A DNA stretch of 24,495 nt from an uncultured bacterium. GTDB lineage: Bacteria; Cyanobacteriota; Vampirovibrionia; Gastranaerophilales; Gastranaerophilaceae. A program made the position numbers and the translations under genes. The notes beneath the pieces are model-generated. The model did no database searches. It was given only the letters and a program-made list of their open reading frames with translations, and had not been told where the DNA came from. This document shows, piece by piece, positions 15,301 to 23,043 of the stretch. Position 1 is the first letter of the stretch. The number at the start of each line of letters is the position of its first letter. The stretch lies in contig URYF01000017.1 in the NCBI GenBank assembly GCA_900551965.1, forward strand, positions 1-24,495, written 5' to 3'.

Positions 15301-18300
15301 CCGCAACTTTATGCGCATTAGCAGAAGTTGAGCTAGCTGAAAGATTAGGTATGTCCTTCAACTCAAGTTTGCCGTTGTTTGGAACAAATTCAATATTGAA
15401 ATCTTTCATAAGTTCCAATTTCTCACTTGGCGGTAATGAATTCAAATAATTATTCAAATCCGTAACCATTGAATCATGTGAATATTTCAACGGTAAACCT
15501 TTTTTACCATATTTTTGTACATCAAAATTTTTCAAGGCATCATCAAAGCCTGTTGATGTAATCAAACCGGATAAAGGTTTATGCGGTACAGTTGTTGCTA
15601 AAGCCTTTAACTCGGCACTCTTATCCTGAAACTTTTTAAACAATGTTCCGTCTAAAGCTCCAAATTGAGAGTTATATGTTGAATATTCATTCATCAAATC
15701 CTGTAATTTATTCAAGTCTGTACACTCGTCAATTTGATCTGACAAGATTTTTGAAAAATATGCAGGTTCAGGTACTACTGCATTTGGCGGGAATTCTGAT
15801 AAGCTCAAATATCTGCTTGCAATATAATTGTTTTGATTTGTACCGTAAACAGTTTCTTTTGCATTAGTATAATCTTTAACTATTTTAGTATCACCTTTTA
15901 TCTCTGTTTCATTGAGGAGTTGGTGTTTTTTATTTGTAGTTTTAGTTTTCCATGGTGTCTTATCACTTGGATTAGCATATACCATAGTCGTAATTTTATC
16001 ATCTTTAACTATCTTCATCGGATTACCGGAAGCCTTATCAATAGTTACTTTACTTCCATCATCTATATGAAGAGTCTTGGTATTTGTAGTTTCATCAATT
16101 TTAATAACATTAACATCGTTACCCAGAATATTCGTTACCAAAGGATTTTCCGGGCTAGGTCCAGCCAGTTCTAATTCTTTGTGTTTTAATTTCGTTTCTA
16201 TAGATGTATCTAATTTTTCATATTTGGAATTATACAAATCGTATTCTGATTTTAATTCTTTTAACTTATTAATATCAGTACATTGATCAATCTGCGTTTT
16301 CAATACATCTTCAAAATAAAACTTACTTGGAATAACTGCCTCGGCAGGATATTCTGACAATTTTAAATAGCCGATTGTTTTTCCACTAGTATTTTCCAAA
16401 GATTCATAAGTAGATATTTTAGCTGAGTTATAATCTTTTTCAACCCATTTTTTGCCATCAAAATCAGCTACTTTTACAATTTTTGAATCACTATCGTAAT
16501 TTAAAGTTTGACTAAGCTGAGAATCTTTACCTTTGTATTTAAGAACAATCTGACTATTATCATCATCTTGGAATTTTATAATACGGTTTTGTTTATCAAG
16601 AGTCAACTGAGAGCCATCTTCAAGCCCTAAAATTTTTCTGCCATCAGGCATTTTTTCAAGCTTAATAACTTCAAAATCTGTGCCAAAAATTGAAACCTTT
16701 TTAGGATTATCAGCTGTAGGTTTGAACGTTGGATCATCTACTATATCAACAACTCCGTTATCAAATATTGCTCCTTGCGGTTCATTCGGATCTATTTTAG
16801 GTGATTTCATATCATTTGGATCTAAATCCGGATCAAGTTTTTTAGTACCCAAATCAGGATCAACAGGACCTACCGGTTTCGGACCGGGAGCCGGCGTTAC
16901 ATCTACATCAGCATGCGGTTTATGCATTTTTACATGTGAAATTCTTGACATAATCAAGCCGCTCGCAAAATCAATAAATCCATCAGTTTTGCCATAATCA
17001 CTGCCGCTTATTTTAGTGACACCGTAAGAACCGGCAACGTTAATGATTTCTTCAGCAATTTCATTTGCTAATGCTTTATTTGCAATACCGAAAGACTGCA
17101 TTAATTTCGGCGCGAGAATACTTGAAGAAGCACCGACACCGGCGAATGACATATTCATCAAAGTCTTCCTCAAAGTATCCTCAACACTTTTCTTATCAGT
17201 CAGGTTAACCGTTGCAGTTGCAACACCTGCTGTCGCCATTTGAGTCGCTATTTTAGCTTTAGTAGATCCAGACATAACTTTTGAGGCAGTAGCCATTGCC
17301 TTTGAAGCTTTTGCAGCATAACTTGCAACTTTAACACCTTTTACGCCCCATTTAGCAGCACTAACAGCAAGCCTTGCCGCTGCAACCTGACCTAAGCCCG
17401 GGACAAACTGCAACGCGATAGTACCTGCAATTTCAAATGCTGCTGATGTTATCATCTCTGTCATCTGCTGATTTTCATTAAATTTGATAACATCTTTTAC
17501 TATATCATTTGTACCGTAAGCACTTTTTGTCAGCAATTCAACATCTTTGCCCATTTGCTCAAGGTTTTTACCTTTTGAAAGTTTCTGGAACTCTTTTAAG
17601 TATGTTTGTTTTGACTCTTTTATGAATGCATCTAAAATATATTTTTTATCTTCAGGTGAATTATTTGCAATACCTTTACTTTCAGCATACGAATCAATTA
17701 ATGCATTTATATCAGCATCGGAATATTTGAATTTATTTTTAATTTCATTACGCAATGTTTGATAATTCATGTTTTTAGTCTTGGCTTCAAGTCCGGCAAA
17801 TGCCTTGTAAGACGCATCAAAAGCTGCTGCGGCTTCATAATTTTCACGTGCAGTCTGACGAGCCTTAATCATTTTAGGATTGAAGTCGATACCAAAAATC
17901 TGTTTATACAACTTTTTAAATTGAGCTTCATCATTATTATTTGCTGCAGCTACAAGTTTTTTAACATCGGCAGCATGTTTTCCAAGCTTTTTGTCCATAT
18001 CATCTATGGTTGTACAGCCAAATAATCCGCAAACCCAGTCACCTGTTTTTGCAACCCAGCCTTCTTTTTCTCTGGCATCACTATATTGCTTCTGAACATC
18101 TTTATCCATTGCAACAAGCCCATCTTCACCGTTTAGGAAAGACTTCATTGCTTCTTTTGTAGAAACTTCTCCAGTACTTGCTGAAAGTTTTGCAGCCGCT
18201 GCCGCACCTCTTAAAAAGTCTACGGCTTTTTCCATTTCTTTAGTATTAACCGTACCAATTTCATCAAATTCTTTATTTAAATTAGATATGAATTTTTTTC

Positions 18301-20161
18301 TGGCTTGTTTTATTTCAGCCTCAGAAACTCCTGCAGCCCTTGCTGCTTCTTCTAATTTGTTAAAAATTTGTGTGCAGGCTTTTTTACGATTGGCTTCTGA
18401 CGCACCGACTTCTGAACAAATTGTGTCAAATAAAGAGGAATCTTCTGTGTGTTTTTGAATAACCTTGTCATAATTATCCAAAACCGCAATTACATTTTCT
18501 TTATTAATTTTGTTCAATTCATTCCAGAATTCTTTTTTATTAACACCTGCAGCGTTATCATCACAAACCTTGTAAAGCCTTTCAGCAATACCTTTTGCAC
18601 TATTATTAATTCTAATATTTTTATTTATTTCAGCAACTTCTTTTTGCTTGCCGGCAACCCTTCTGTAAGTTTCTTCTGAAACTCGGCAGTTTATGCGTTT
18701 ACCGCGTAGTTGTCCATCTTTCAGCTTCGGATTTAACTTTTTAAAATCTGCAATAGTATCCGCTAACTGCTTTTTGGTAGGATTTGTAATTCCGCGGCTT
18801 TTCAAATTAACTCTTGCAACTTCTTCAAAGGTTTTCTGCTGGCAGGTAAAACTTATCACGTATTTTGATTTAGAAACATCATTTTTCCTAGCTTCTTCTT
18901 CTTCTCTTTGACGTGCTCTTCTGCGCTCTTCACGTATGGCTTCATCTCTATTGAAGTCTTCAATAGTATCTTCACTTGATTTTCTGTTTTTTAAAGCATC
19001 ATCATCTGCCTCAACTTCTCTTGGGATAAGAACTTCTTCCCCAACTCTAAAGAATTTTGTTGAGCGGCCTTTTACTTTCTCACCATTGATTTCGATAATA
19101 TCATCAGCTTTTACTCCAAAAATTTTGGCAAGTTTTGATATACTTTCACCATTTTGAACAATAACTTTTGTATTGCCGTTTCCGTCGTACTCGGCAACAT
19201 AAGTTTTTCCATCAATAGTTTTTTCTTGACGAACTTTTTTACCATCTTTATTTAAAACATTTTTAGTTACATTACCGTTTTCATCAACAGTAGTTTCAAT
19301 TGTTGAATCTTCAGTCGTTTCAACAGATGCACTGGATAAAACAGTTTCGCCTTTTTTAACACTGGTAACCGTTCTATCACCCTGTTTTAAAGTTTCTTTA
19401 ACTGTTCCGTCTTCATTGTATTCGTAAGTTGTTTCAGGCGCATTTTCTCCGCTGCCGGTACGCTTTTTAAGCTGCTCAGCACCATTATCTCCAATTTCAT
19501 AATACAGGGTTTCACTATCATTTTTTAATGTTCTTGATTTAGGCTTCCCGTCTTTATAATCAACAGTTTCTACACCTGCATTATCTTTTAGTCTTTTTAT
19601 AGTCCTTTTTGGATTGCCGTCTTCAAAAGTTGTGGCTACAGAATTGCCATCTTTATCGAAATATTCTTCTTTCAATAAGTTATTATCTTTATCAAAAGTT
19701 TCGGTTTTATTATTCCTAATAAGAACTTTTTTACCGTCTTTAGGATAAAGTTTTTCAACAGAACCGTCTTTGTATTCTGTTTGGATAACTTTTTGTCCGT
19801 TTTCTTCAATAACTTTTGAGGATTTAACATTCTTGCTGCTATTATTTACAGAATTAATGAACTTAAATAAATCTTCTTTGGTAACTGTAGATTTACCCTT
19901 TTCTCCAAAAAGAGCTTCTAAATACTTTCCGGCTTCACGCTTTGAAAGGTTATTATCTTTAGCATACTGTTGAAGCATAGTTTTCAAATTGTTAATTTCT
20001 TTTTCGTCAAGCACATGGTTGCCGTCATCCAGAGCATCAAAAATAGCGAGCAAATTCTTATCTTTTATCTGCTCACGTTTCATACCGCCTTTAAGATTGT
20101 TTAAATCTACCGCACCAAATTTACCTTTATTAAGGTTAAAATTCACTTTTTCTGTACTCAT
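12395..20161 (-). CDS. Giant multidomain ADP-ribosyltransferase (LysM, HD, kinase-like, C-terminal ART)
   Basis: The 2588 residues carry, in order: a degenerate EF-hand (about 41-56); DG-rich strand repeats (about 115-330); LysM (332-381); a charged stretch (387-427); long helical regions; a Gly/Ala-rich hydrophobic stretch (about 900-985); a Pro/Asp linker (about 1085-1130); two copies of a module (1152-1330, 1339-1520); an HD domain (H1672, H1704-D1705, H1752/H1753, D1786); an unassigned part (about 1843-1945); a HipA/PI-kinase-like domain (K2007, E2018, D2079, N2087, D2101); and an ART (about 2440-2588) with R2451, T2515-S2516 and E2557-C-E2559. E-x-E predicts arginine-directed mono-ADP-ribosylation. 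There is no signal peptide, so how or whether it is exported is unknown. The ribosome site is weak (AAGG, 14 nt upstream). Two small paralogs follow in the operon and an ADP-ribosylglycohydrolase faces it. Target unknown. Confidence 0.95.
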   Translation of the reverse strand: MSTEKVNFNLNKGKFGAVDLNNLKGGMKREQIKDKNLLAIFDALDDGNHVLDEKEINNLKTMLQQYAKDNNLSKREAGKYLEALFGEKGKSTVTKEDLFKFINSVNNSSKNVKSSKVIEENGQKVIQTEYKDGSVEKLYPKDGKKVLIRNNKTETFDKDNNLLKEEYFDKDGNSVATTFEDGNPKRTIKRLKDNAGVETVDYKDGKPKSRTLKNDSETLYYEIGDNGAEQLKKRTGSGENAPETTYEYNEDGTVKETLKQGDRTVTSVKKGETVLSSASVETTEDSTIETTVDENGNVTKNVLNKDGKKVRQEKTIDGKTYVAEYDGNGNTKVIVQNGESISKLAKIFGVKADDIIEINGEKVKGRSTKFFRVGEEVLIPREVEADDDALKNRKSSEDTIEDFNRDEAIREERRRARQREEEEARKNDVSKSKYVISFTCQQKTFEEVARVNLKSRGITNPTKKQLADTIADFKKLNPKLKDGQLRGKRINCRVSEETYRRVAGKQKEVAEINKNIRINNSAKGIAERLYKVCDDNAAGVNKKEFWNELNKINKENVIAVLDNYDKVIQKHTEDSSLFDTICSEVGASEANRKKACTQIFNKLEEAARAAGVSEAEIKQARKKFISNLNKEFDEIGTVNTKEMEKAVDFLRGAAAAAKLSASTGEVSTKEAMKSFLNGEDGLVAMDKDVQKQYSDAREKEGWVAKTGDWVCGLFGCTTIDDMDKKLGKHAADVKKLVAAANNNDEAQFKKLYKQIFGIDFNPKMIKARQTARENYEAAAAFDASYKAFAGLEAKTKNMNYQTLRNEIKNKFKYSDADINALIDSYAESKGIANNSPEDKKYILDAFIKESKQTYLKEFQKLSKGKNLEQMGKDVELLTKSAYGTNDIVKDVIKFNENQQMTEMITSAAFEIAGTIALQFVPGLGQVAAARLAVSAAKWGVKGVKVASYAAKASKAMATASKVMSGSTKAKIATQMATAGVATATVNLTDKKSVEDTLRKTLMNMSFAGVGASSSILAPKLMQSFGIANKALANEIAEEIINVAGSYGVTKISGSDYGKTDGFIDFASGLIMSRISHVKMHKPHADVDVTPAPGPKPVGPVDPDLGTKKLDPDLDPNDMKSPKIDPNEPQGAIFDNGVVDIVDDPTFKPTADNPKKVSIFGTDFEVIKLEKMPDGRKILGLEDGSQLTLDKQNRIIKFQDDDNSQIVLKYKGKDSQLSQTLNYDSDSKIVKVADFDGKKWVEKDYNSAKISTYESLENTSGKTIGYLKLSEYPAEAVIPSKFYFEDVLKTQIDQCTDINKLKELKSEYDLYNSKYEKLDTSIETKLKHKELELAGPSPENPLVTNILGNDVNVIKIDETTNTKTLHIDDGSKVTIDKASGNPMKIVKDDKITTMVYANPSDKTPWKTKTTNKKHQLLNETEIKGDTKIVKDYTNAKETVYGTNQNNYIASRYLSLSEFPPNAVVPEPAYFSKILSDQIDECTDLNKLQDLMNEYSTYNSQFGALDGTLFKKFQDKSAELKALATTVPHKPLSGLITSTGFDDALKNFDVQKYGKKGLPLKYSHDSMVTDLNNYLNSLPPSEKLELMKDFNIEFVPNNGKLELKDIPNLSASSTSANAHKVADILEKYSKNNELQIADPALKSELEKFIKDVPEFSFIIGKAQNGNHAYSLDSHTIQNLQKALKYADDVNLGDSQKEVLKMSILLHDLGKNFKGVSTSDTGHAILSKQYAEKILERFNYSSETKEKILNLVENHHWFKEFNKGNMSADDVMKMFGDDLPLAKIMAKADLESVSDDFHLTILEPGKKLTPAEFEAKFNEEMNKLDPASSTNPHIMVGDPLPIGTLKDHHDYVFDAAKVDKFILGNGVELDVNEPKFKQLLADLKEGDSFAVGCIDPKTTYNDVKYQIGKYADGVGSHHLVISKNNGQIVINAHKTPTSVYKDIPTKVNSDPKIAQAVEKYRKKATSIVTKTFTVKDKQTPFEVLLGSKDGGSNTGYYVINKETGELFYAKEAGGGNQWRAEMAATKLYEAAGVDVPDVSTFTAPDGTKGTISKFVPDLQPLKTPNPLANDGFGMDVLLANWDSIGLSYDNTLITADGKRVVKIDAGGSFDYHAHASGNKPFTSIPMELITMLDPHINQQASNIFGSMTRADMIKSLEKAVNLKQSDIKSILTSANCDIYIDRLIQRKKFIQIVVDEMKKNSQASGESMSAYMRRMTNSALDKSIASAKTHAELQDLKQAVAVINDASIKSKLLNAIAKQEAAIPAPKIINLSETQIGNLLVKSGFAKGYGGKFEFNMDSATESSLISQFGASQASKIKAKMQIPLSVTDIINIQTMINEAAKVMDLSTLDMQKVVVLYRNIKEGNSQIFGYNLKDMTPAKWAAVMNITQKKYITADQLAAFDAYKCSSSDIATELTKLSNKEITNLSPYVKAQVEAMQSYINTQVLSEDIHLVRQEGYYHSGNSNQYGCLKSITLPNGKTLDKALSEAVASGQAAIDAIEDQINLAPIRYKAHNERFTSAFFYNKAGGASGKVVWDLTVKKGSKGVFLEGNNFDGSLSGECEFLLQKDSKFEIVNIEWKNGYWKVKANVTN
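15602..16708 (-). repeat. Internal tandem duplication in the giant protein (two copies of about 180 residues)
   Basis: Residues 1152-1330 and 1339-1520 of the giant protein align along their length. Both have a DDGS/EDGS strand motif near the start (EDGSQLTLDK and DDGSKVTIDK). Both then have YLKLSEYP or YLSLSEFP, an A-V-I/V-P, a QIDQCTDINKL or QIDECTDLNKL helix, and an EY-x-x-YNS end. The DNA has diverged, so this is an old duplication of a structural or binding module. Confidence 0.8.
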
Positions 20162-20242
20162 TTTAGCTTTTAAAACCTTTTAATCTCATTACACTTAATT
20201 CTAATAACGGATTTTTTGAGGCTAACTTTAAGAATATTTGAA

Positions 20243-20265
20243 AAATGTAACATTATTTTACATTT
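20243..20265. promoter_or_regulatory. Inverted repeat between the giant ART gene and radA (possible operator)
   Basis: AAATGTAA (20243-20250) and TTACATTT (20258-20265) are exact inverted copies with a 7-nt spacer. The flanks (TTTGAAA and TTTCAAAA) extend the symmetry imperfectly. The right half overlaps the radA -35. In this 129-nt divergent region it could bind a dimeric regulator affecting radA, the giant gene or both, or form an RNA hairpin. Confidence 0.45.
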
Positions 20266-20284
20266 CAAAATTAAAGAATATAAT
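20257..20284 (+). promoter_or_regulatory. radA promoter, probably giving a leaderless mRNA
   Basis: TTTACA (20257-20262, five of six), a 16-nt spacer and a perfect TATAAT (20279-20284) form a strong sigma-70 match. Only 6 nt separate the -10 from the ATG at 20291, so transcription should start at or next to the A of ATG. No Shine-Dalgarno sequence is present. Confidence 0.7.
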
Positions 20285-20290
20285 TTAAGT

Positions 20291-21670
20291 ATGGCTAAAA
20301 TAAAATCAAAATGGATATGTCAGCAATGCGGCTACGAAACAGCAGGATATCTTGGAAAGTGTCCTGAATGCGGCAGCTGGGGAAGTTTCAATGAAGAAAT
20401 TCAAACAGGTTCAAAACCTGTTAATATTTCGCCTCAAGGGATTTCTAACGATGCAAAACCTTCATTAATAAATGATATTAAAATAGGAAATGAGGTGCGA
20501 ATAAGCACTAACATTTCTGAGTTTGACAGAATCTTAGGCGGCGGATTGGTACAAGGTTCTTTAGTACTAATCGCAGGCGATCCGGGTATCGGCAAATCTA
20601 CAATACTTTTGCAGACAAGCGGGGAATTATGTAAAAACGGACAGAAAATTCTCTATGTTTCCGCTGAAGAATCAGCAAGCCAATTAAAACTCCGCGCAAA
20701 CAGACTCGGAATAAATTCTGGCAACTTATATATATATCCCCAGACAAATCTTGAAAGTATAAGGCAGCAAATTGATGAGCTCCAACCTGATACTATTGTA
20801 ATTGACAGTATTCAAGCGATATACTCTCAAACAATAACAAGTTCGGCAGGAAGCGTTTCGCAAATCAGAGAGTGCTGCAACATTCTTATGCAAATTGCAA
20901 AAACCCAAAATATAACAGTAATTGTAATCGGACATGTTACAAAAGACGGTAATATCGCAGGACCAAAGATTTTAGAACACATGGTTGATGCGGTTATCTC
21001 TTTTGAAGGGGATAAATACAAATCTTATAGAATGCTCCGATCTATGAAAAACAGATTTGGAAATACCTCAGAAGTCGGAATTTTTGAGATGCAAAGCCAC
21101 GGCCTTGTAGAAGTTAAAAATCCAAACGAATTATTCTTAAACGAACGCTCGCAAGATGCAATCCCGGGCAGCGCAATTATCGTAACAAACGAAGGCACAC
21201 GACCTTTACTTGTCGAAATTCAAGCACTTGTCGGAACAACCCCCTACCCGACACCAAGGAGAGTTACAAATGGGGTTGATACAAGCAGACTGCTTCAAAT
21301 ATTAGCCGTTTTGGAAAAGCGTGTCGGATTAAATTTATCTAAACAAGATGTATATGTAAATGTTATGGGCGGACTCGAAATTGACGAACCTAGCGCAGAT
21401 TTAGGTATTGCACTATCTATTGCAACCTGCGCCCGCGATGTAGTTGTAGATCCGCAAACGGTAATTATTGGCGAAATCGGACTATCAGGCGAAATCCACC
21501 CTGTTAATAACATAGAAAAAAGGCTGAATGAAGCTGTTACATCAGGGTTTAAAAAAGCAATTATCCCATACGCAAACCGCTCGGTACAGAATGAAAAAAT
21601 CCAAATAGTTCCGGTTAAACGTCTAATTGATGCAATTTCAGCCTGCATTTCACCATCAGGAGTAAACTAA
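20291..21670 (+). CDS. radA: DNA repair protein RadA (Sms)
   Basis: RadA is a RecA-like hexameric ATPase/helicase that helps branch migration in recombinational repair. The 459 residues show the N-terminal zinc finger (C10, C13, C24, C27), Walker A GDPGIGKST (96-104), a Walker B region IVIDSIQ (169-175), the RadA signature KNRFG (253-257) and a Lon-protease-like C-terminal domain with GGLEIDEPSADLGIAL (360-375). The length is typical. I chose the ATG at 20291, which puts the zinc finger at the normal distance from the start; an earlier in-frame TTG at 20216 would add 25 atypical residues upstream of the promoter. The pncC-like gene begins 2 nt after the stop, so the two are an operon. Confidence 0.97.
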   Translation: MAKIKSKWICQQCGYETAGYLGKCPECGSWGSFNEEIQTGSKPVNISPQGISNDAKPSLINDIKIGNEVRISTNISEFDRILGGGLVQGSLVLIAGDPGIGKSTILLQTSGELCKNGQKILYVSAEESASQLKLRANRLGINSGNLYIYPQTNLESIRQQIDELQPDTIVIDSIQAIYSQTITSSAGSVSQIRECCNILMQIAKTQNITVIVIGHVTKDGNIAGPKILEHMVDAVISFEGDKYKSYRMLRSMKNRFGNTSEVGIFEMQSHGLVEVKNPNELFLNERSQDAIPGSAIIVTNEGTRPLLVEIQALVGTTPYPTPRRVTNGVDTSRLLQILAVLEKRVGLNLSKQDVYVNVMGGLEIDEPSADLGIALSIATCARDVVVDPQTVIIGEIGLSGEIHPVNNIEKRLNEAVTSGFKKAIIPYANRSVQNEKIQIVPVKRLIDAISACISPSGVN

Positions 21671-21672
21671 AT

Positions 21673-22161
21673 ATGAAACCGGAAGAAGAATTAGGCAAAT
21701 TCTTATTAGAAAACAATCTGACAATCGCAACCGCAGAATCATGTACAGGAGGTCTTTTAAGCTCTAAGCTTACAGATATCTCAGGAAGCTCCGCCTACAT
21801 AAAATTAAACTTTGTAACCTATGCAAATGAAGCAAAGCACGATATTTTAGGGGTCGATTGGGATATCTTAAACACTTACGGAGCAGTAAGTGAACAATGC
21901 GCGCAAGCTATGGCTGACGGGCTGCAAAAAGCAACAAACTGTGATGTTGCACTTTGCACAACAGGAATTGCCGGCCCCACAGGCGGGACAAAAGATAAAC
22001 CCGTTGGACTTGTATATATTTCACTAAAATACAAAAATATAACCACGATAAAAGAAGTTCGACTTCCTTCAAACATTGAACGTGCAAAAATGAAAGAAAA
22101 ATTTGCGAAAAAAGCACTTGAACTTGCAGTGTCCACCCTATGCCGCGACAAATTGTGCTAA
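21673..22161 (+). CDS. pncC: CinA C-terminal domain protein, nicotinamide-nucleotide amidase type (PncC)
   Basis: PncC deamidates nicotinamide mononucleotide to nicotinate mononucleotide, recycling NMN released by DNA ligase. The 162 residues are the stand-alone CinA-C domain: TAESCTGGLLSSKL near residue 20 with the conserved S-C-T-G-G, VTYANEAKHDILGV, GAVSEQCAQAMADG, and TGIAGPTGGTKDKPVGLVYI. The length matches single-domain PncC; the MocF-like part of full CinA is absent. It follows radA by 2 nt with GGAG 11 nt upstream, so NMN recycling is cotranscribed with a DNA repair gene. Its 3' end overlaps the convergent gene by 24 nt. If the giant ART consumes NAD, salvage enzymes such as this could matter, but there is no direct evidence of a link. 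Confidence 0.93.
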   Translation: MKPEEELGKFLLENNLTIATAESCTGGLLSSKLTDISGSSAYIKLNFVTYANEAKHDILGVDWDILNTYGAVSEQCAQAMADGLQKATNCDVALCTTGIAGPTGGTKDKPVGLVYISLKYKNITTIKEVRLPSNIERAKMKEKFAKKALELAVSTLCRDKLC

Positions 22162-23043
22162 AAGTTCCGGGAATTTATGAATTAATGAATCGGCGAATTT
22201 CTCAGTATCAATCTGAGTTGTCACAACAGAAAGTAAATCCTGCGGCAATTGGGTTATCATTCTTTGCAAAAATTCAGGCTTAATAACTCCCATTGCCTTA
22301 ACCATATCGTCTTTATCCCGTTCACGGTTTATTATATGAGTATAAGCATCTGTATCAAACTTCTCATACAATTTATTTTCCTGATTAGTCAGCATAAATG
22401 TCAATTCTTGCTTCTGCACAGGCTGTAAATTCATTATCGCATTTTTATAATCCAAATCACCAAACTGGCTTATCTGCATAACCATCTCGGTAGAATTACC
22501 CTGGGCCTCTTCACCGGTTATACTTTCAACAATCTGCTGCAAGTACATCTGTGGAATAAATTGCAGACTCTGCAATAACATTTCTTTATCCATATCAGTA
22601 CTTGTTAACAGCTTATCAAGCTCTTTTTCAGGCATATATTCAATAACTTGAGCCTCTGAAAACATCTCAAAAACTGTCTTTACAAGTTCTTCTTTTGGAA
22701 TATCTTTTAAAAGTTTTAACAAACTATCTTGGGTAAAATAATTCAACCCCTGAACCAAATCTCCGGTCTCAAGCATAGGAACGAGTTTATTAAGTTGAGA
22801 AGAGGTCATTGCCTGCATTATAACAAGCTTATTTTCAGGATCAGCAAGCCTGAACAACTCAATCAGTTGATTAACATCAGTGAACATATCCGCAGCAAGC
22901 TGAATCGCAGCCTGATTACCGGCAGCCGCCTCAGCCTGTAAAATTTCTTCTACAGTTTTTTCCTGGTATAATTCCATCTTTGACGTCGGAATATTTAACC
23001 GGGCTTGAAGATATGCTAAATCTGTCTCAATTCTAATTGACAT
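22138..23043 (-). CDS. Alpha-helical repeat protein, MgtE-N/FliG-like, unknown function
   Basis: The 301-residue product is almost wholly helical. It has recurring units of the form LxxxLxxxxLxxxLxxLP: QLNKLVPMLETGDLVQGLNYF, DSLLKLLKDIPKEELVKTVFEMF, KELDKLLTSTDMDKEMLLQSLQFIP, and later FLQRMITQLPQDLLSVVTTQI. This resembles the superhelical N-domain of the MgtE magnesium transporter and the FliG middle domain. No membrane segments are present, so it is not a transporter. TTAAGGAT precedes the ATG as ribosome site. A TTGCTG and an AT-rich -10-like stretch lie upstream. Its stop TAG lies inside the pncC-like gene, an unusual 24-nt tail overlap. A soluble scaffold is most likely. Confidence 0.85.
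   Translation of the reverse strand: MSIRIETDLAYLQARLNIPTSKMELYQEKTVEEILQAEAAAGNQAAIQLAADMFTDVNQLIELFRLADPENKLVIMQAMTSSQLNKLVPMLETGDLVQGLNYFTQDSLLKLLKDIPKEELVKTVFEMFSEAQVIEYMPEKELDKLLTSTDMDKEMLLQSLQFIPQMYLQQIVESITGEEAQGNSTEMVMQISQFGDLDYKNAIMNLQPVQKQELTFMLTNQENKLYEKFDTDAYTHIINRERDKDDMVKAMGVIKPEFLQRMITQLPQDLLSVVTTQIDTEKFADSLIHKFPELLAQFVAA

Noticed and set aside
16680..16997. A 105-codon Gly/Ser/Pro-rich open frame on the plus strand opposite the giant gene
   Set aside because: Its composition mirrors the Pro/Asp-rich linker codons on the coding strand and no start signal precedes it.
20216..20290. Upstream TTG start adding 25 residues to RadA
   Set aside because: It would lie upstream of the strong promoter, has no ribosome site, and places the zinc finger unusually far from the N-terminus.
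21295..21648. A 117-codon open frame on the minus strand inside radA
   Set aside because: It is antisense to the conserved Lon-like domain of RadA; Ser/Thr/Ile-rich translation with no recognisable feature.
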